Shown here in pieces: positions 26,407 through 37,253 of a stretch of DNA of 64,000 nucleotides (position 1 is its first letter; the number at the start of each line of letters is the position of its first letter). The position numbers were made by a program, and so were the translations under genes. Under the pieces are notes generated by a model, which was not told the DNA's origin, made no database searches, and saw nothing but the letters and a program-made list of their open reading frames with translations. Source of the DNA: Grammothele lineata (Eukaryota > Basidiomycota > Agaricomycetes > Polyporales > Polyporaceae); contig NDFF03000228.1 in assembly GCA_002150815.3 (NCBI GenBank), forward strand, positions 173,532 through 237,531. Reading direction: 5' to 3'.

Positions 26407-27472
26407 GAGGTGGCCGCGCCCCTGGTCGAGTTGGGGTTGTCCGGCTAGGTAGAGAAAGGTAAGAGAGGGAGGTCTTGGCTACCCGGAACGATGACGGACA
26501 GGGCTGGATGAAGGTGAGTGTGAAGCGAGCGTGCCTGTGAGTCGGCGAGAGGGCCGACGCGTCGGGCTGGCTCGCGTCATGCGCGTGCGTCGGACGAGAT
26601 GGGCGCTCCGCCGCGTGCCGTTTGCGAGCGCGAGACGCCGCCGTCTGGTCGCAGCTCCGAGTCTTCGCTGGGCTCACCGTGTCCATCATCCGCTCGCTCG
26701 TTCGTCACCCTCTCTGTCTCCGCGGTCGTCGTGCAGTCGGTGTTGTTCTCCTCAGCAACGGACGCGGCGCCCCTCCCTCGCCCGTCGACCTGACCTCCAC
26801 CCGACGTCTCCGTGCTCCCACCTCCCCGGGATTTCCGAGGCCCCTACGGAGAGTGCGTCAGCTTGCTCGCACGAATTGGAATAAGGGAACAGGTACGTAG
26901 TACTCTTCGATTTTAGCGTTCTTGCTTCGTGGTTGTGTAGAACCAAGGGAGGACGATTGCTAGGGTGGAGTGCTCTTTCCCGTTCATCCTGTCCCACTCG
27001 CCTAAGGCTTGAACTACTCGCTCCGTGCACGGCATGGTCTCGAAGAGCTGCGCGAGTCTTTCTAAGACGCAACGCTTCTCCCGCATGCTGCACATGGCGC
27101 AACCAAGTGTGTCTTCTTTGGCGGAGGTGTCCTACCCCCGTTCATCTCGAGCACTTCCTCCGGCTTAATCACCTCCCTTCAGCGCGCGTATGTCTAGTAC
27201 CGGACAGAGAGTATCAGCACCAGATCATGATTTGTACTGCTACTGTTATGGTCTGCACTATCACGCATTCGACATATGGCAGAAGTGGTATCAGTTGCCC
27301 GCCACTTAACTTTGACCGCGCATGCGGCATGAACGTCGAGGGTGCTCCCTCAGATTGTTGAGGGAGGGGTTGAAGTCGTGTTGACACCGAATATCCTTTC
27401 CGTCTTTTATCTTGTTAGAGTTCTTTAACTTTCGACTAACGTAGCCTATCTCTGTAGGTCTATTCTGCTCAA
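26407..27472. other. divergent promoter region of TAZ1 and AUR1
   Basis: About 1.07 kb between two divergent lipid-metabolism genes. Open frames on both strands (26531-26884 plus, 26752-27102 minus) are Arg/Ser-rich, overlap each other and show no domain. The last part, 27360-27472, is pyrimidine-rich and likely the AUR1 5' leader. Confidence 0.5.
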
Positions 27473-28888
27473 ATGTCGCTCATGCAGCCATTGAGGCGGA
27501 CCGGCGCCGCGTTCGTCGCAGCCGTGGGCCGCTTGGACAAATCCCTCTCTCCCAGCGACACCATCAACCGCTTGCGACAACGCAGCTTCACCCTCTCTGA
27601 CCTCGCCTATGTCCCTCCTATCACCCTCGCCCTCTTTTGGATATATATCATGGGGGTTCCATTCATCCTCAAACTGATGATACCCGTACTCTACATCACC
27701 GCGTTACTCGTCCCACTCACCTCACAGTTCTTTGTACCCGCGGGACCCATATTCCTCTACCTGCTCAGCTTCTTCGCCTCGAAGTTCATTCCCATTGATT
27801 ACCGACCAAAACCCTCAGTGGTGCTCCTGCCAACGCTGGAGTCGGTGTTATATGGTGCCAACGTCTCCGACATCCTCACGCGATTCACCCACCCCATCCT
27901 GGACCTCACCGCATGGATTCCTTACGGTGTGGGCCATTACGTCATCCCCTTCGTTGTCGCCGCGTTCCTCTGGCTCTTCCGCGCCAAGGAGTCCTTGCAC
28001 TTCTGGGCTCGGGCATTTGGGTACATGAACCTCACTGGTGTCCTCGTCCAGCTCGTCTTCCCTTGTGCGGCGCCGTGGTACGAGCTGATATACGGTCTCA
28101 CTCCTGCCGACTACAACATTCGCGGCTCACCAGGAGGCCTCGCACGCATCGACCGGCTCTTCCACTCGGCCACCTACACCACCGCGTTCTCAAACTCGCC
28201 CCTCGTGTTCGGCGCTTTCCCATCCCTTCATGCCGCATCCGCGACTATGGAGGCGCTCTTCATCTCCCACTTCTTCCCGTGGACCACCAAGTGGGTGTTC
28301 GGCTACGCCGCGATCCTCTACTGGGCCACGATGTACCTCACGCACCACTACCTCGTCGACGTCGTCGGCGGATCCTGCCTCGCCGTCGCCTTCTTCTACC
28401 TCCTCTTGCCCGAAGAGCTCAAGCCCCCCGCGGCCGCGACCGCGCCCCCCGGCGGGCTCCCTGGCGCTGGGTACCGCTCCAAGTACCAGCTGTACGACCT
28501 CGAGGAGCCACGAGGGCGCGGGGCTGGGGCAAGGGGCGCAGGAGGGATGAGCAACGGAGCGATCATGCGCGACGCGGAGGCGTACGGGCTCGAGGAGCTC
28601 TCGGACCGCGAGAGCGACTCGGAGGCGGACATCACGTACCGCTCGCCGCTCGTGCCCGACGCGCCGATGAGCGCGGTCCCGCTCGTGTCCGGGGGCTCGG
28701 CGGCGGGCGGCGGGAGGGCGTCCCCGACGAAGAAGAGCCACAGGCACACGGCGAGCATCGCGAGTCTCATTCGCTCGGAGGATCGTGGGGAGGAGGGGTG
28801 GAGCCCGATTGGGGGGTCGTTTGCGTTCCCGCCGACGCCGACGAGGGCGCAGGCGTTGGAGGAGGGCAAAGGGCCGCGGGCTTCGTAG
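27473..28888 (+). CDS. AUR1: inositol phosphorylceramide synthase, single exon
   Basis: Golgi membrane enzyme that transfers phosphoinositol from phosphatidylinositol to ceramide, essential in fungal sphingolipid synthesis and the known target of aureobasidin A. The frame is uninterrupted for 471 residues. Multiple membrane segments (VPPITLALFWIYIMGVPFIL, VIPFVVAAFLWLF). PAP2-type signatures: FPCAAPWYELIYG, the catalytic GAFPSLHAAS and THHYLVDVVGGS, carrying the conserved His residues. The first ~45 residues are cytosolic (RTGAAFVAAVGRLDKSLSPS). The C-terminal ~150 residues are a Gly/Ser/acidic tail with no counterpart in the core enzyme. The 3' ~200 nt of this gene are duplicated at 30680-30890. 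One of very few intronless genes here. Confidence 0.95.
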   Translation: MSLMQPLRRTGAAFVAAVGRLDKSLSPSDTINRLRQRSFTLSDLAYVPPITLALFWIYIMGVPFILKLMIPVLYITALLVPLTSQFFVPAGPIFLYLLSFFASKFIPIDYRPKPSVVLLPTLESVLYGANVSDILTRFTHPILDLTAWIPYGVGHYVIPFVVAAFLWLFRAKESLHFWARAFGYMNLTGVLVQLVFPCAAPWYELIYGLTPADYNIRGSPGGLARIDRLFHSATYTTAFSNSPLVFGAFPSLHAASATMEALFISHFFPWTTKWVFGYAAILYWATMYLTHHYLVDVVGGSCLAVAFFYLLLPEELKPPAAATAPPGGLPGAGYRSKYQLYDLEEPRGRGAGARGAGGMSNGAIMRDAEAYGLEELSDRESDSEADITYRSPLVPDAPMSAVPLVSGGSAAGGGRASPTKKSHRHTASIASLIRSEDRGEEGWSPIGGSFAFPPTPTRAQALEEGKGPRAS

Positions 28889-30610
28889 TGAGTCAAAGAA
28901 GCGGGGGAAGGAAGGTGGAAGAGGTACTGTTCGTTGCGCAGGCGCGCTTGGTTTGTATAGTCCTCCCGATAGAACATTGGATCGCATTCTACTCCACTCC
29001 CTGTTCTTCGCGTCGTAATTATACTTTCTGCTCTACCAGTGATTGCGTCATAAAGGAGTTTGTGTGAACTTCGATGTAGCGCGTCACCATACAGTGCTCC
29101 CCAACGCGAGCTCCATCGGGTATGCCACATTGAGATTAACCACCTCTCGGCACGGCCTCGGCTTTACATTAGTCAGCCTACTGGATGACTTGACGCTCTG
29201 CAGCTTGTCGGATTAGTGGTCGCGTGTCAGGTTCTGTATGCGTGAGAGCTTTCCTTGTCTTTGCACTAGAATCAATTTACAACGAGATCACGGCGCACCG
29301 AAGCGTGACCAAGACGCTTAGTTCAGGGTGCGAGAGAGCTGCGGGTTGCCAGTCATCTATCTCCCCAACTCCCTCCGCCGCCGATAGCGATCCCGCCAAT
29401 TGTCACTCTAGCTATGAAATTGACAGTGTCCCTCGAGCTCCTCCAGCATCTTCTCTGGACCGTCAAAGTCGCTTTCGTGCCTACCGTGAAGGCCGTCTGG
29501 AAGTCACCCAAGCTCTTCCTTCGGCCCAAAGAGATCTCCCGCATTTTCATGTTGGCAATATGGGTTATCATGGGTCCCGGCATCGACGAGAACAGGGTGG
29601 AAATAAAGAGAAGTCTCATCACTCCCAATGCCTCAGGCGTTGTGCTCGATGTTGGTGCAGGTACGCGTTATTTCCCGCCTCTTCAAGCCCGCCCCGCCGT
29701 TGCCAGCACAATGACTGACTCAAAGCGTACCACGCTTGACCCCTTAGGACTCGGGCACACTGCACTCTATCTCGACTCCGCCAAGGTAACCAAGTACGTC
29801 GCCCTCGAACCCAACACACTCATGCATGCCGGTATCCGCGAGCGCGCCGCATCCAAGGGCTACACCGAGGAGGCCGGCACGCTCGTGCTGCTCTCCTGCG
29901 GCGCCGAAGAAACCGCTCTCATCTCGTCCGCCCTCGGCGGACAGCACGCGGTCGACACCATCATCACAGTCCTCACGATGTGCTCCGTCCCTGAGCCCGA
30001 GCGCACGCTCGCAAGGCTCGTTGGGGACGTGCTCAAACCTGGGGGTACGCTCGTGTTTTACGAACACGTCCTTAGCCCGAAGGCAGACGTGGCGTGGTGG
30101 CAATGGTTTTGGACGCCGCTGTGGTCGCGCGCGTTCGACGGGTGTAGGCTGGATCGCCCGACGGACAAGTGGATTAAGAAGATGGATGCTTGGGCGGAGG
30201 GGAGCACGTGGGGGACGGAGGACGAGCCGGAGGAGCGCCTCGTCTGGCACCAGACGGGGAAGTTTGTGAAGAAGAGCATTTGATAGAGCATTTGATTTTG
30301 GGGGGATATATGACGGAGGCGCTATCGCCGCACGTCTGTAGGCGAGAATGTTCGGTGCGGGGGTAATGTTGAACGGGGGTATGTAGTACGCACCGGACAG
30401 TACGGTGCTAGAGTACTATGGTAGTCTGACGGTCGGAACGAAATGCGTTCAAGAGCATTGATGATGCTTCAAACTCCGCTTCTGGCAACGTGTAATCTCG
30501 TTTAACGCCCGTAACATCGCCACAATGACTACACGTGCTAGCTACAAGCAACCGCTGAATCTGTCTCACCTTGACTTCGGACTCGTCCTGCGTTTCTGAG
30601 ATCCCATCTT
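28690..30610 (+). repeat. tandem duplication, unit 1
   Basis: First copy of a ~2-kb unit: the last ~200 nt of AUR1, the intergenic stretch 28889-29413, the methyltransferase gene and its 3' flank up to about 30610. It aligns by eye with about 30680-32685. The offset is ~2,002 nt at the AUR1 stop and 2,046 nt at the methyltransferase start, the difference being small indels. Confidence 0.8.
29414..30283 (+). CDS. METTL7-like SAM methyltransferase (tandem copy 1), 2 exons
   Basis: Exons 29414-29660 and 29748-30283 give 260 residues. The N-terminus has a hydrophobic membrane-anchoring stretch (LLQHLLWTVKVAFVPTVKAVW). The SAM motif I DVGAGLGHT forms only across the intron; then YVALEPN (motif II), the PGGTLVFYEHV loop, and the WWQWFWTPLWSRAFDGC region characteristic of the METTL7/TMT1 family. 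Human members are ER or lipid-droplet thiol methyltransferases; the substrate here is unknown. The 87-nt intron is a multiple of three and contains no stop, so a retained-intron form would stay in frame but split the SAM motif. Its tandem copy is at 31460. Confidence 0.82.
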   Translation: MKLTVSLELLQHLLWTVKVAFVPTVKAVWKSPKLFLRPKEISRIFMLAIWVIMGPGIDENRVEIKRSLITPNASGVVLDVGAGTRYFPPLQARPAVASTMTDSKRTTLDPLGLGHTALYLDSAKVTKYVALEPNTLMHAGIRERAASKGYTEEAGTLVLLSCGAEETALISSALGGQHAVDTIITVLTMCSVPEPERTLARLVGDVLKPGGTLVFYEHVLSPKADVAWWQWFWTPLWSRAFDGCRLDRPTDKWIKKMDAWAEGSTWGTEDEPEERLVWHQTGKFVKKSI

Positions 30611-30679
30611 AATTGCTCCTATCACTGGCGCTCATGCTTGCTATTTGGTGAAAGTCATCAGTACCGTCAAGGGTTCTCG

Positions 30680-30890
30680 TTTGCGGGGGTTTGGCGGCAC
30701 TGGCAGGCGGCGGGAGGGCATCTCCAACGAAGAACCACAGGCCCCACATCGCGAGCGTCGTGAGCCTCATTCGTTCCAAGGACCTTGGGGAGGATAGGAG
30801 GAGCCCCATCGGACGGTCGTTTGAGCTCCGGCTGACGCGGAAGAGGGCACACAGACGTTGGAGGAGGGCAAGGGGCCACACTCCTTGTAG
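30680..30890 (+). pseudogene. duplicated 3' fragment of AUR1
   Basis: Matches the end of the AUR1 coding region (GGRASPTKK…HTASIASLIRSED… up to the stop) with many substitutions and small frame changes: here GGRASPTKN, HIASVVSLIRSKD, then a shifted tail. The TAG at 30888-30890 corresponds to the AUR1 stop, and the 3' flank (GTGAGTCAAAGA… and the segment TTGGATCGCATTCTACTCCA) is retained. The membrane and catalytic parts are absent, so it is a by-product of the tandem duplication. Confidence 0.85.
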
Positions 30891-31459
30891 TGAGTCAAAG
30901 AGGCGGAGGAAAGAAGGTAGAAGAGGCACTGTTAATTTCGCAGGTGTGCTCTCTTTGTATAGTCGTCCTATATAATATTGGATCGCATTCTACTCCAATC
31001 CCTTTCATGTCATGATCACAATTTGCCCTTTCGGTAATCGCTCGACGGAGGCATATATATGAGCCGTGCATACATGATCATACAGCGAGTCACTGTACAG
31101 TGGTGTCCCCAAGAGTCAAGACAAGCATCCCTTCAATGTGCCACATGTACAATATTGACCTAGGCTGCTAAGATTCTCCAGGAACTAACCACCTTTCGGC
31201 ACAGACTCGGCTTTACGTTAGTCAGCCATCCAGATGACTCGACCTCCTGCTCCTCGGATTGGTTATTCCACGTCAAATTTCGCATGCGTGGGAGGCCCCT
31301 CCGCTTTTCTTTTCCATTCGGAGTCTTCGAATTGCTCACGGTACACCTGTGACTAAGCCGCTCTAGTCCCAAGTGTGTAGGAAAGCTGCCTGCCTGTTAC
31401 TAGGTATCTTTCCCTCACACTTCCACCATCCACCGATACTACTAAGTGGCACTCCAGTC

Positions 31460-32336
31460 ATGCAGCTCACAGCCTCCTTCGGGCTCCTCCAAGACTTCCT
31501 CTGGGCCATCAAGGTCGCTTTCGTGCCCACAGTAAAGGCCGTCTGGAAGTCGCCCCGGCTCCTCCTTCGCCCCAAGGATATCTCCCGAATCTTTATGTCA
31601 GAAGTATGGGTTCTCATGGGCCCCGGTATCGACGAAAACACTGTGGGCATCAAGAAAAGCCTCATCACTCCCAATGCTTCAGGCGTCGTGCTTGACCTTG
31701 GCGCAGGTAGGCGTTATTCCCGCCCTCTCTATGCCCGCGCTCTGAGTCAATGTGAGAATTATCCATGCTGACTCGAGGCGCACCACGCTTGACGCCTTAG
31801 GACTCGGCCATACCGTACTCTATCTCGACCCGGCCAAAGTAACCAAATACGTCGCCCTCGAACCCAACACACTCATGCACGCCGGTATCCGCGAGCGCGC
31901 CGCATCCAAGGGCTACACCGAGGAGGCCGGCACGCTCGTGCTGCTCTCCTGCGGCGCCGAAGAGACCGCCCTCATCTCGTCCGCCCTCGGGGGACAGCAC
32001 GCGGTCGACACCATCGTCGCCATTCTCACGATCTGTACCATCCCAGAGCCCGAGCGCGCTCTCAAGGGGCTCGTCGGGGACGTGCTCAAGTCCGGTGGTA
32101 CACTCGTGTTCTACGAGCACGTCCTTAGCCCGAGGGCGGACGTGGCGTGGTGGCAACGGTTCTGGACGCCGTTGTGGTCGCGCGCGTTCGACGGGTGCAG
32201 GTTGGATCGTCCAACGCACGTGTGGATCCAGAAGATGGGAGCGTGGGCAGAGGGGAGGACATGGGGCAATGAAGGCGAGCCAGAGGAACACCTCTTCTGG
32301 CACCAGACGGGGAAGTTTGTGAAAAAGAGCATTTGA
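31460..32336 (+). CDS. METTL7-like SAM methyltransferase (tandem copy 2), 2 exons
   Basis: Exons 31460-31706 and 31801-32336, the same lengths as copy 1 (247 and 536 nt) with a 94-nt intron, giving 260 residues. Start MQLTASFGLLQDFLWAIKVAF. The SAM motif reads DLGAGLGHT across the splice. The central part (from KVTKYVALEPN to QHAVDTI, ~60 residues) is identical in the two proteins and almost identical in DNA, while exon 1, the intron and the flanks differ much more. Intact frame, so both copies look functional. Same likely ER/lipid-droplet membrane location as copy 1. Confidence 0.82.
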
Positions 32337-32685
32337 TTTGGGGTGGTGTACGACGGGGGTGCTATCGCCGCACGTCTGTAGGCGAGGCCGGCCGTACATG
32401 TAGCGAGGGGTTCGGTACTGGCGCGATGAAGGCATCGCTAAGCACGGGTATGTACGCACGGGAAGGTACAGTGCTATAGCACTACAGTACTAGTCACTAC
32501 CTGGTGGTCAGAACGAAAAGCACTCAAGGGTACTGGAGATTCTTCAAACTCCGCTTCTGGCAGCGCGTAATCGTGTAAAGCCCGCAGCATCGCCACATTG
32601 ACTACACGTGCTAACTACAAGCGCCTGTTGAATTTGTCTCGACTTGACTTTGAACCCATCTTGTGTTTCCTCGGATCTCAGCCTT

Positions 32686-33428
32686 CGGGCATGGTTTCAA
32701 ATGTTACCTTCACTTCATTGACTTTCACGCTTCATATCCGGCGGAAGCTATCAATGACATCGAAACTTTCGTCGAAATCACTCGTCTATACGCATAGGGG
32801 CTGCAAGCGACCACAGACGCTGTTCCGGACGGGGAACGCGGGGAGTGGGCGATGTTATCGGACCATGCACATATCCAAGCGAAGCGATCGTTTCGGACCG
32901 CGTGCGTTTGTACAGTGGAGCACGAAAAACACCCGTGGTTTTCGTACCGATGCGTCCACCGTCGTCGGACCGGCCTCTACAGCCTGATGTTCGGAACGTC
33001 GTAGTGCGACGACAGGTGAGTCCCCTTGCACGTCAAGACTTATCGAGGTGCGGTGTTGAAAGTGCCACAGTGCGTATCCCTTGTTATCCGCAACCCATAG
33101 GCGGCGGTCCGGTGATTGCAAGGCTATATCATGAACGTGGTATCGGCCAACCGCGGGGATGATACCGCCGAAAAGTAGCATGCAGGGTCCGAGGCCGGAA
33201 CGCAGCAACGTCACAGCACCCACCGCAAAGATCATGAACGCCCGTTTAAATAAAGAACGAACTCGTGTTGCCAATAAACGCGTTGTGCTACCTTCTCCCC
33301 GACTACCTTCCTGGACTCTGGACCTCTATCGGCGACTTAGGATCACGATTCCTTTCGGGTGCGCGTCATACTTCCGAGTACGGAACGTGGTGTATAGGAA
33401 CTGACCCGCGTTATTCACAGTTACATCG
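32686..33428. other. intergenic region
   Basis: No supported gene. Overlapping frames (32598-32987 plus, 32855-33274 minus) have no recognised domain. The right end is the promoter side of exchanger copy C. Confidence 0.45.
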
Positions 33429-35607
33429 ATGAGCGGCTCGGAAAACACCACACCCTACTCGCCTATGGATCATACCTATGATCCAGAAAGTCAAGTCGAA
33501 CGCGCTTGCGAAAGCCCAACACCGACCGTCCACCCTTCAGAAGGCCTACCTCAGACAACTATGTACGGGAACGCCTCGAACGCCGCGCGTCGATTCTGGG
33601 ATCGTCTACAGGGGAAAGGCCGGAGGCATATTGGATGGTTAGAGAGTCTCGAGAATATCATAACCTCCTCACGTGAGTGCTGACCTGCTATATGCTCTGG
33701 AGGTGGCTGATAGGATATGCCGTTAGCACTGAATCTCTTGTTTGCGCTGGTCCCAACAGCTTGGGTAGCACACTTTCTGAAATGGGATTCAACATTGACT
33801 TTCATTTGTAAGTCAGAGTAGAATTTACTTCAATGCGTTCGCTATCTCACGGCCGTCCCAGTATGCTTCTTCGCTATTATCCCTATGGAAGCCCTACTGG
33901 ATTGGGGAGGAGAGCAGATGTCGCTGTACCTTGGCAAACAGCTTGGTGATCTGCTTGTAATCACCTTGAACAAGTAAGCGTCATCCTGTATACGGGTTCC
34001 TTGAATACAACATTGAGGGGATGATGCTCCTGTTAGCGCAGTAGAAGCAACATTGGCTGTTGTGCTTGTGTTCAACTGCGAGTAAGTCCCTCCTGAGGTC
34101 GTATCATGACAATGGCTGATCATGCCTTCAGATTGCGACTACTCCAGGCGACCCTAGCAGGTGAGGTAGTCTAAGTACTCTTACGACGATGCGTGTTGAC
34201 CGTCATCCACAGGCGTCGTTCTTCTACATCTACTCCTCATCCCCGGGACAGCGTTCCTCATCCAAGGCCGAAACGTCCAGCACCAGGTCCTCCAATCGCA
34301 CCACAGCGACCTCAATCAATCGCTCCTGCTCATTGGGTCGGTCGTCTAGTACCTGACACTGCGCAGCGCAGCTGACGTACGTTCTGCGGCCCCTCAGTGT
34401 CCTGGCGACACTCCTTCCCACAGCCTTCTTCGCTTCCCTCGACCGCGGAACCGGGTCGCGGCTCGAAGAGGGCGGCGTGAGCCTCGTCAGCGACTTTACG
34501 CGTGGGGAGATTCTGAAGATCAGCCGCGGAATCGCCGTCATCCTCATCGCCGTGTAAGTCTCTTTCTGTCAGCCTTCAGCTTTCGGCTTCGAGGTAGATC
34601 GCGCTGACCATCTCGTCTTGTCCTCTATATAGCTATGTCGCATCTAGGATATACCTGCACAACCCGCCTGGGGAGAACAACGCGCTCACGGTCCCGGAAG
34701 ACGCGCCTGAGGCGCTGAAGGAGCATGAGCAACGACTGCGCGAGGAGGAGCCTCTCACGAACCCGTGGGCATGCCTGATCATGCTTGCGATCATGGTGCC
34801 GCTACTGGCGAACACCGCAGAGATCGTAAGTGTTACTGTGCTGCACCCACAGACAACAATTGACGCCTTCGCAGCTCGTAGAAAGCATCGAGAGCGTGCG
34901 GGAAATCGCTGGGATACAAGAGGAGTAAGTCCTCGATCCTTTCGTTCCGGAGCATCTACTCACGGGGTGAACATAAACGCGTATAGATGGTTCGGACTAA
35001 TCCTTCTCCCAATCGTGTCGTACTCTGCGGACGGGACGATCGCGATTGTCTTCTTCATCAAGAAGATGTGGAAGCTGCACAAGAAAAAGGAGAAGTTCGA
35101 GCCCTCCATCCTCGCTCAAGGCCGCGCGATCGACCGCAGTATCCAGTTCACGCTCTGGTGGATACCGGTCGTGGTCTTGCTGGGGTGGTTCATGCACCAT
35201 CCGATGCACATGCTGTTCGGTGCGTTTCCTGCAGTCCTATGCGTGTAGAATTGCTCATTTAGAATGTGGGGTGGTAGACTACTTCGAAGTCGCGCTTCTC
35301 CTGGGAGCGGCGTTCCTCGTCAACTACATCACCGCGGACGCGAAGACGAATTGGGTCGAGGGATACGTCATGGTCTCTTTCTACGCCATGATCGTGAGTC
35401 TTCTGCGCTCGTCTACGACAACCCTCTCCTGATATTGACGTTTGGCTGGCACAGGCACTCACGGCGTGGTTCTACCCCGGCCAGTCAGAAGTCGAGGTCA
35501 TGCTCGAATGTCCGATCTCTATTAGCGAGGGCACTGCGGAGGCTGCTGCTGAACACGCAGAGGAAGGGAGAGAGCTCGTGCGTGCGTTGGCGCGTGCTTT
35601 CTGGTAA
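33429..35607 (+). CDS. CAX/VCX1-like cation/H+ exchanger family protein (copy C)
   Basis: Third member of the exchanger family, inverted relative to copies A and B and intact. Starts MSGSENTTPYSPMDHTYD with a hydrophilic N-terminus. Then LNLLFALVPTAWVAHFL, IPMEALLDWGGEQMSLYL, and LVITLNNAVEATLA (first core motif, built across the intron near 33974-34037). Then LRLLQATLAGVVLLHLLLIP, LLPTAFFASLDRG, VSDFTRGEILKISRGIAVI, MVPLLANTAEI, LVESIESVREIAGIQEE, and WFGLILLPIVSYSADGTIAI (second core position). It ends TAWFYPGQSEVEVML… with an Ala/Glu-rich tail finishing ALARAFW, stop at 35605-35607. The order LVESIE…E(E)WFGLILLPIV strongly resembles Vcx1. Likely a vacuolar/endomembrane cation/H+ antiporter; ion not provable from sequence. 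Confidence 0.75.
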
Positions 35608-36072
35608 CATCGATATTTTCTCTCTCTTTGTACGATCCGGGCTGGCGTGGACATATGGACGCTGTTGGGCTTATCTATATCCTCGTGTATTCAGTACTCT
35701 ACTCATTTGCTTAATTCCGATGATCTCATGTGCTCTGGCTGTTGAATGATGCGCTCCGAATGCAAAGCAAATCCGAGGTCGAGCTGGCACTCAGAACGTC
35801 AACACCCACACCTTCAACCAGCCGGTTGCACATCATCCTCTTACTTTGAACATTTCCCTCTGCGATTCTCTAGACGTCTTCCACGAGATCATCACACCCA
35901 ACGAAGGAGACGTCAGAGAGTTTTGAAAGGTATATTATGCGAGTGTACTAGATCGTAAAGCACGTATATCGTGTGCGAACAGCGTCTGTATGGTATCGTC
36001 TTCAAGCCCATCTAATCACCCCCGCGCATCCAGCCCGGGGCAGCAAACCCAATCAACTACATCGACGTCCGC
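35608..36072. other. convergent 3' flanks of exchanger copy C and ERG25
   Basis: AT-richer stretch of about 460 nt with no supported coding sequence; expected to contain both 3' UTRs. Confidence 0.5.
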
Positions 36073-37253
36073 TCAGGCCGTCTTTTGCTTGCCAAACGAG
36101 TACGCCTCGACCTGCGCCTCGGCGCGGAGGCCCTCCTGCTCGGCCTCCTTGATGAGCGCCTGCTCCTTTGCGAGGAACTCCTCCTTGGAGAGGTTGAGCT
36201 TCTTCATTTCCTGCACGCGCTTGCGGTACTCGCGGTACTTGTCGTCCGTGCCGAAGAGGCGGTCGCACCAGCGGAAGGAGGTGGAGAAGTTGTTGACGAA
36301 GGCCATGTGGTGGAAGTCGTGGTGCTCGGCGCCGGACCAGAAGGGGAGGATGTGCTGGAGCGACCATGGGAAGTCTGTACGCGAAACGCAGAGTTAGAGG
36401 TATGTACGCGAGGGAAACTGAGGAAGTAGACGTACCGTAGCCGGAGTGTGCGTCGACGGCCTGGAAGAGACGGAGGGTGATCCAGAGGTAAACGGTGACG
36501 ATGTGGAGGTCGTGGCGGAAGGCGCAGTAGACAAGCGGGCCACCAATGGTCGCGGAGCCGAGAATCATGACCTCCGCGGGGTGGGCGTACTCAGCGGCAA
36601 GACCGAATGGCGCAGAGTACTTGTGGTGGATCTTGTGAATGTGCTTGTAGAGCGGGCCCCAGTGGAGAGCGCGGTGGGCGAAGAAGTGGCCCATGTCCTC
36701 GAAGACGAAGAAGAACGCGAGCTGGGGGAGCTGCAGCGTCCAGGCGGGGAAGGGCACTTGCCACGTCGCCATGCCGAACATCTCTGCCATAGGGTGGAAC
36801 AGCCAGATCTACACCAAGCACGCTGCTTTAAGCAAGGCGGAGATACTAAATGTGACGGAGTATTGCCACGTACCATAGGGAGCTCGACCATGAAGTGGGA
36901 GAAAAGAACGTGCTTCGTGCACTCCCATTGCTCCTGCGCGGTGGGGACCTTCAAGGGCTGAAGCTTCCACTTGTTGAAGTAGGGGATAGAGTCGATGATA
37001 ATCCAAGGAATGCAACGACCGAAGTAGACGATCTGCAACGAGACTCGGTTCACACGTGCATATTGCAAAGACCGACAGCTATAAAACATACCTCGTGCAA
37101 CAGGAAGCTGGCAAGACCAGTCGCAATGACCGGGTTGTTAATCCAAAGGTACCACTGCGCCCACATGGTCTCCGCCCAGTTAAGCTTGGAGAAGTCGGTG
37201 TCCGCGTAGAGCATGGCCGCGGTCGGGTTCACGAGCGGCGCCGTCGAGTTCAT
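36073..37253 (-). CDS. ERG25: C4-methyl sterol oxidase, 4 exons
   Basis: ER membrane di-iron oxygenase that oxidises the 4-methyl groups of sterol intermediates in ergosterol synthesis. Exons on the minus strand: 37253-37092, 37032-36874, 36808-36436, 36374-36073, all in frame, giving 331 residues (yeast Erg25 is slightly shorter). The three histidine clusters of the fatty-acid hydroxylase superfamily are present: HRALH, HKIHHK and HDFHH, the last built after the third intron. Hydrophobic segments include [15 protein letters not shown] and [17 protein letters not shown]. The C-terminus is a charged helix ([15 protein letters not shown]) ending FGKQKTA; no clear KKxx retrieval signal. Confidence 0.94.

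Larger units (their letters stand above)
30680..32685 (+). repeat. tandem duplication, unit 2
   Basis: Second copy of the unit described at 28690-30610: AUR1 3' fragment, spacer, methyltransferase gene copy 2 and the matching 3' flank (CTTCAAACTCCGCTTCTGGCA near 32546, as near 30469; CGCCACA.TGACTACACGTGCTA near 32590 and 30520). It ends by about 32685. Confidence 0.8.

Noticed and set aside
27913..29067. 384-codon plus-strand frame overlapping AUR1
   Set aside because: Out-of-frame shadow of AUR1; the product is Arg/Pro-rich with no motif, while the AUR1 frame carries all family signatures.
32855..33274. 139-codon minus frame before exchanger copy C
   Set aside because: Has a hydrophobic N-terminal part but no recognisable family and overlaps an opposing frame; insufficient support.
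36053..36790. Single 245-codon minus frame as the sterol oxidase
   Set aside because: It reads through the third ERG25 intron and loses the HDFHH cluster; the spliced model restores it.
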